Source: an uncultured Ruminococcus sp. (lineage in GTDB: Bacteria > Bacillota > Clostridia > Oscillospirales > Acutalibacteraceae). Taken from it: a stretch of DNA of 7,211 nucleotides. The first letter of the stretch is position 1, and every line of letters begins with the position of its first letter. The position numbers and the translations under genes are program-made. Under the pieces are notes generated by a model. It was not told the origin of the DNA and made no database searches. It worked only from the letters and a program-made list of their open reading frames with translations. The stretch covers positions 1 through 7,211 of the forward strand of contig CACYDB010000117.1 in NCBI GenBank assembly GCA_902773035.1. Direction: 5' to 3'. This document shows positions 5,415 to 7,211 of this stretch, piece by piece.

Positions 5415-6611
5415 TTAGCCTTCCTGCTGCCAGAGAGCCTGATATTTGAGAGCGGGCTCCTTGATGTCGGCTGTAAAGCCCTTCCAGCTGTCGCTGAAGA
5501 TGTACCATTTGCCGTCGATCGTATCCTGATAAACCTGAATGATTCTCTCGCTGTCAGCGCCCGGGAAGCGTACTGTGATCTTGTAAATCCAGGTCTGATA
5601 ATCATTTGATTTCTCTGACGAGTATACATAGTCCTCAAGAGTTACGGTAAGCGGAGTTGTGGGTGTGTAGCCGTTTGAAGGCTCGGCGCCGTCAAAATAA
5701 GCGTTGCCCATATACTTATACTTGTAGCTCTTGTTGAGGTTATCCTTCATAGCCTGCTTGCTGAAATTGTTGAAGGAGTCAACACCTCTGATCTTAGTTG
5801 TCGGAGACTCGCACAGCTCCTCCATCATATTGAAAGCTACGTCGGGATTCTTCGGGTCATAAGCCTTGAGAGCCGCGAAGTAAAGCGCTACGACCTCAAA
5901 ACGACCGTTAGCCTTATCTGTCTCAAGAGCGGCGTCCTGCTTATCCTCGAGAATCTCATCGGCTTTGTGGAGTGATTTGAGCTCAACCGCGGTTACGGGA
6001 ACGTCGCTGAATACTGTCTTTGACTGGTTGACGTCGATATCAACAACGCTTTCCTCACCTGTGATGGGATCCTTGCCCGAGGAAGCCTTGCGTGAAACCG
6101 TGCCGACCTTTGTGTCTATTTCGAGTCCGCGCGGAGCGGGCTCAGGATCAACTACGGGATCGTTAATGGGGTCAACTACGGGGTCGTCCTTAGGCTCTGT
6201 AGAGGGCTTGGGAGTGGTCTTGGGAGCCGATGCTTTCTTTACGGTAACAACCATCTTAGCGGAGAGCTTCTTGCCCTTCTTGCTCTTAGCCTTTGTAGTA
6301 ACGGTGATTGTAGTCTTACCCGACTTCTTGGCAGTGACCTTGATATTGCTTCCCGATACCTTAACTGACGCGACTGACGCCTTGCTTGACTTGGCGGTGA
6401 ACTTCTTTATTGCCTTGCCGGAAACCTTAACGGTTACCTTGTAGGATTTTGTTACGGACTTTTTTGCCGCGGGAATCGTGATCGACGCTTTCGACGCGAC
6501 TTTGATTGATTTTGCGAATTTCTTTGCTTTAGCAGAAGCTGTGAAGGAGAGTGAGCCGACAGCTATAAGAACGCAAAGAATTACGCTGAATATTCTTTTT
6601 GAGTTTTTCAT
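5415..6611 (-). CDS. Secreted lysine-rich Ig-like protein of unknown function
   Basis: I do not recognise this 398-residue protein. A signal peptide is clear: basic MKNSKR, a hydrophobic core (8-21) and ASA before a likely cut at 27/28. Residues about 33-125 are built of beta-type stretches very rich in Lys, Ser, Thr and Val (for example KASVASVKVSGSNIKVTAKK), with the S-x-x-A-S-V-k-V-s-g...I.a.k.G.t.I.V plan of bacterial Ig-like group 2 (Big_2) domains. A Pro/Asp linker (about 129-162) repeats DPVVDP. The rest (163-398) is acidic to neutral with aromatic-rich strands (TWIYKITVRF 340-349, DGKWYIFSD 366-374) and no cysteine pair, catalytic motif or sorting signal (no LPxTG); it resembles alpha+beta extracellular domains of the kind with mostly unknown function in Clostridia. 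A basic N-terminal half with an acidic linker suggests binding to a charged wall or matrix, but that is inference. The ATG at 6611 has GAAAGGAA 7-8 bases upstream. Confidence 0.85.
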   Translation of the reverse strand: MKNSKRIFSVILCVLIAVGSLSFTASAKAKKFAKSIKVASKASITIPAAKKSVTKSYKVTVKVSGKAIKKFTAKSSKASVASVKVSGSNIKVTAKKSGKTTITVTTKAKSKKGKKLSAKMVVTVKKASAPKTTPKPSTEPKDDPVVDPINDPVVDPEPAPRGLEIDTKVGTVSRKASSGKDPITGEESVVDIDVNQSKTVFSDVPVTAVELKSLHKADEILEDKQDAALETDKANGRFEVVALYFAALKAYDPKNPDVAFNMMEELCESPTTKIRGVDSFNNFSKQAMKDNLNKSYKYKYMGNAYFDGAEPSNGYTPTTPLTVTLEDYVYSSEKSNDYQTWIYKITVRFPGADSERIIQVYQDTIDGKWYIFSDSWKGFTADIKEPALKYQALWQQEG

Positions 6612-6657
6612 AGTTTATTTCCTTTCTTTAGGCGGATAAACGCCTTTATTCTCTATA

Positions 6658-6686
6658 ATTTTAGCATAAAAAAGCGCTTTTGTCAT
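6658..6686 (-). promoter_or_regulatory. Extended -10 promoter of the secreted Ig-like protein gene
   Basis: On the minus strand ATGACA (6681-6686) precedes TAAAAT (6658-6663) by 17 bases, with TGC directly before the -10, so it is an extended -10 type. The predicted start is near 6651, giving a leader of about 40 bases ahead of the ATG at 6611. Confidence 0.7.
6670..6681. promoter_or_regulatory. Perfect 12-bp palindrome in the promoter spacer (candidate operator)
   Basis: AAAAGCGCTTTT is an exact palindrome that sits inside the 17-base spacer (6664-6680) and touches the -35 element. A dimeric repressor bound there would block RNA polymerase. Its A-tract/GC/T-tract form could also only bend DNA, so the operator role is a guess. 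Confidence 0.35.
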
Positions 6687-6719
6687 TGTGTTTTTAATAC
6701 AATAATAATATCCCGCGTA

Positions 6720-6734
6720 TGTGCAAGTTGCACA
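6720..6734. repeat. 15-base inverted repeat TGTGCAA-G-TTGCACA
   Basis: Seven-base perfect arms flank a single central G. The right half returns as TTGCACA(A) at 6792-6798, ending one base before the C tract. The site lies about 75 bases upstream of the minus-strand transcription start and about 180 bases upstream of the + strand one, positions compatible with a regulator of either gene. Confidence 0.5.
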
Positions 6735-6753
6735 AATAAAAAAATGAATACTT

Positions 6754-6783
6754 TTGTTCACTAAAATCCTGATGTGATAATAT
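6754..6783 (+). promoter_or_regulatory. Possible second, weaker upstream promoter
   Basis: TTGTTC (6754-6759), 18 bases, then TAATAT (6778-6783) with TGA before it. The predicted start is near 6790, so the transcript would carry the C10 tract at about +10. In such AT-rich DNA the match may be chance. Confidence 0.25.
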
Positions 6784-6799
6784 TTTATATATTGCACAA

Positions 6800-6809
6800 C
6801 CCCCCCCCC
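6800..6809. repeat. Homopolymeric C10 tract
   Basis: Ten consecutive C's (G10 on the other strand) in otherwise AT-rich non-coding DNA. Such tracts slip in replication and are typical of phase-variable loci, but they are also error-prone in sequencing. No reading frame crosses it, so any effect would be on transcription. Confidence 0.9.
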
Positions 6810-6869
6810 GATTTTTCGGTGCCTAAAGTATACGGAATAACGAAAAGTGTGGAAGATGTATATAAATTA

Positions 6870-6898
6870 TTGAAAAAAATGTTGAAATGTGCTAATAT
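6870..6898 (+). promoter_or_regulatory. Extended -10 promoter of the surface-type protein gene
   Basis: TTGAAA (6870-6875), 17 bases, TAATAT (6893-6898), with TGC directly before the -10, the same TGC extension as in the divergent promoter. A second TTGAAA at 6882-6887 with TAATTA at 6904-6909 makes a weaker overlapping alternative. The main start is predicted near 6905, giving a leader of about 82 bases. Confidence 0.7.
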
Positions 6899-6922
6899 AA
6901 TTATAATTATATCTATGAAAGT

Positions 6923-6958
6923 GGCTCTGTTGAAGCGAAATCTTCAAAACCGGGAGCC
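6923..6958 (+). promoter_or_regulatory. Folded mRNA leader upstream of the surface-type protein gene
   Basis: An outer 5-bp stem (GGCTC 6923-6927 with GAGCC 6954-6958) encloses an inner perfect 6-bp stem (TTGAAG 6930-6935 with CTTCAA 6942-6947, loop CGAAAT). They are joined by an asymmetric internal loop, TG on one side and AACCGG on the other. It ends 14 bases before the AAGGAG site. There is no T run, so it is not a terminator. It does not match a riboswitch class that I can recall, and the same bases also read as open in-frame codons. Confidence 0.4.
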
Positions 6959-6972
6959 GAAATTATCGAGAA

Positions 6973-6978
6973 AAGGAG
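6973..6978 (+). promoter_or_regulatory. Ribosome binding site that decides the surface-protein start
   Basis: AAGGAG lies 8 bases before the ATG at 6987. An earlier in-frame ATG at 6915 has only AT-rich DNA before it and no Shine-Dalgarno match, so the later start is chosen. Confidence 0.75.
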
Positions 6979-6986
6979 ATGGGATT

Positions 6987-7211
6987 ATGGCAGTATTACG
7001 CACCAGGAAAAAGATTTTGACCGTCATCGCGACAATGCTGGTTGTACTTATCGGCGCGGCGATAACCTTGATGGTTGTATACGCTCAATCTTTCCATACA
7101 ATCCGCATAAATTATTTATACACGGACGGCACGCCTGCGCATGACCCGTATATAGCGACCTATAACGTCGGAGAGGCTCTTAATTATGACGTAACCAATC
7201 CTGCCGTCAGC
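6987..7211 (+). CDS. Exported surface-type protein, N-terminal part (3' end outside window)
   Basis: The first 75 residues are visible and the frame stays open to the window end. Residues 1-9 (MAVLRTRKK) are basic, and 10-32 are a long hydrophobic segment (ILTVIATMLVVLIGAAITL...). VYA then gives a possible signal peptidase site after Ala33; if it is not cut, the segment is a membrane anchor. From 39 on, IRINYLYTDGTPAHDPYIA resembles the start of the short beta-rich modules of Clostridia surface proteins (a Y-x-Y-x-D-G-T strand-turn followed by a Y-x-G/V-G stretch, as in MucBP-like or related Ig-like repeats), so a repetitive adhesin-type protein is likely. The start is set by a strong AAGGAG site. 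The gene is divergent from the secreted Ig-like protein. Module identity is inference from about 37 residues. Confidence 0.7.
   Translation, partial: MAVLRTRKKILTVIATMLVVLIGAAITLMVVYAQSFHTIRINYLYTDGTPAHDPYIATYNVGEALNYDVTNPAVS

Larger units (their letters stand above)
6612..6986. other. Non-coding divergent intergenic region between two exported-protein genes
   Basis: These 375 bases lie between the divergent starts at 6611 and 6987 and hold no convincing gene. From left to right they contain: the 5' leader of the secreted protein with a small hairpin (AGGCG/CGCCT, 6630-6645) just upstream of its ribosome binding site, the minus-strand promoter with a palindrome in its spacer, a TGTGCAA/TTGCACA palindrome, a weak + strand promoter-like pair, a C10 tract, the + strand promoter, and the folded leader of the downstream gene. 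The region is AT-rich apart from the C tract. Confidence 0.7.

Noticed and set aside
5965..6444. 159-codon plus-strand frame opposite the secreted protein.
   Set aside because: It is the Leu/Val/Thr-rich mirror of the lysine/proline-rich coding strand; the sense gene has signal peptide, promoter and terminator.
6615..6797. 60-codon minus-strand frame in the intergenic region.
   Set aside because: Crosses the predicted promoter and leader of the secreted protein gene, has AT-driven composition and no ribosome binding site; no known similarity.
6806..6817. Small CCGA-TTTT-TCGG hairpin following the C tract, considered as a terminator.
   Set aside because: Only a 4-bp stem with no T tract after it; too weak.

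Overview
The window looks like a stretch of chromosome from an anaerobic Clostridia-type Firmicute, most likely a gut Ruminococcus or Oscillospiraceae relative. Four things point that way: strong AGGAG/AAAGGA ribosome binding sites, AT-rich sigma-A promoters with TGn extended -10 elements, a rubredoxin, and a lysine-rich secreted Ig-like protein beside a second surface-type protein. The assignment to a genus is inference. No rRNA, tRNA, CRISPR array, insertion sequence or prophage gene is visible.

Left part (1-2466). The window opens inside a gene on the + strand that encodes the last two S1 RNA-binding domains of a ribosomal-protein-S1-type protein, followed by an acidic linker and an unusual Lys/Glu-rich amphipathic tail. 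A strong hairpin (811-841) ends it and probably also ends the convergent minus-strand pair. That pair is an RlmD/TrmA-family 23S rRNA uracil-5-methyltransferase (1318-2466) followed by a PaaI-type hotdog thioesterase (857-1261).

Middle part (2467-4404). A clear promoter (TTGATT-17-TAGAAT) drives a compact + strand operon: threonine ammonia-lyase with a C-terminal ACT domain, then RidA, then a 51-residue rubredoxin. The first two fit together biochemically: the dehydratase releases reactive enamine/imine intermediates and RidA hydrolyses them. Why rubredoxin is in the unit is not obvious. The operon terminator lies on top of the last codons of the convergent Na+/phosphate cotransporter-family gene (4373-5287, minus).

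Right part (5288-7211). A secreted, lysine-rich Ig-like protein of unknown function (5415-6611, minus) has its own terminator and a promoter with a perfect palindrome in its spacer. A 375-bp non-coding region separates it from a divergent surface-protein gene cut off by the window end. That region holds a 15-base TGTGCAA/TTGCACA palindrome, a C10 tract, a good promoter and a folded leader that can also be read as an in-frame extension of the downstream gene. The two divergent exported proteins and their shared regulatory region are the least understood part of the window. I found no complete new defence or mobile system. The most novel-looking items are the S1 tail, the palindrome in the promoter spacer, the folded leader and the uncharacterised secreted protein.
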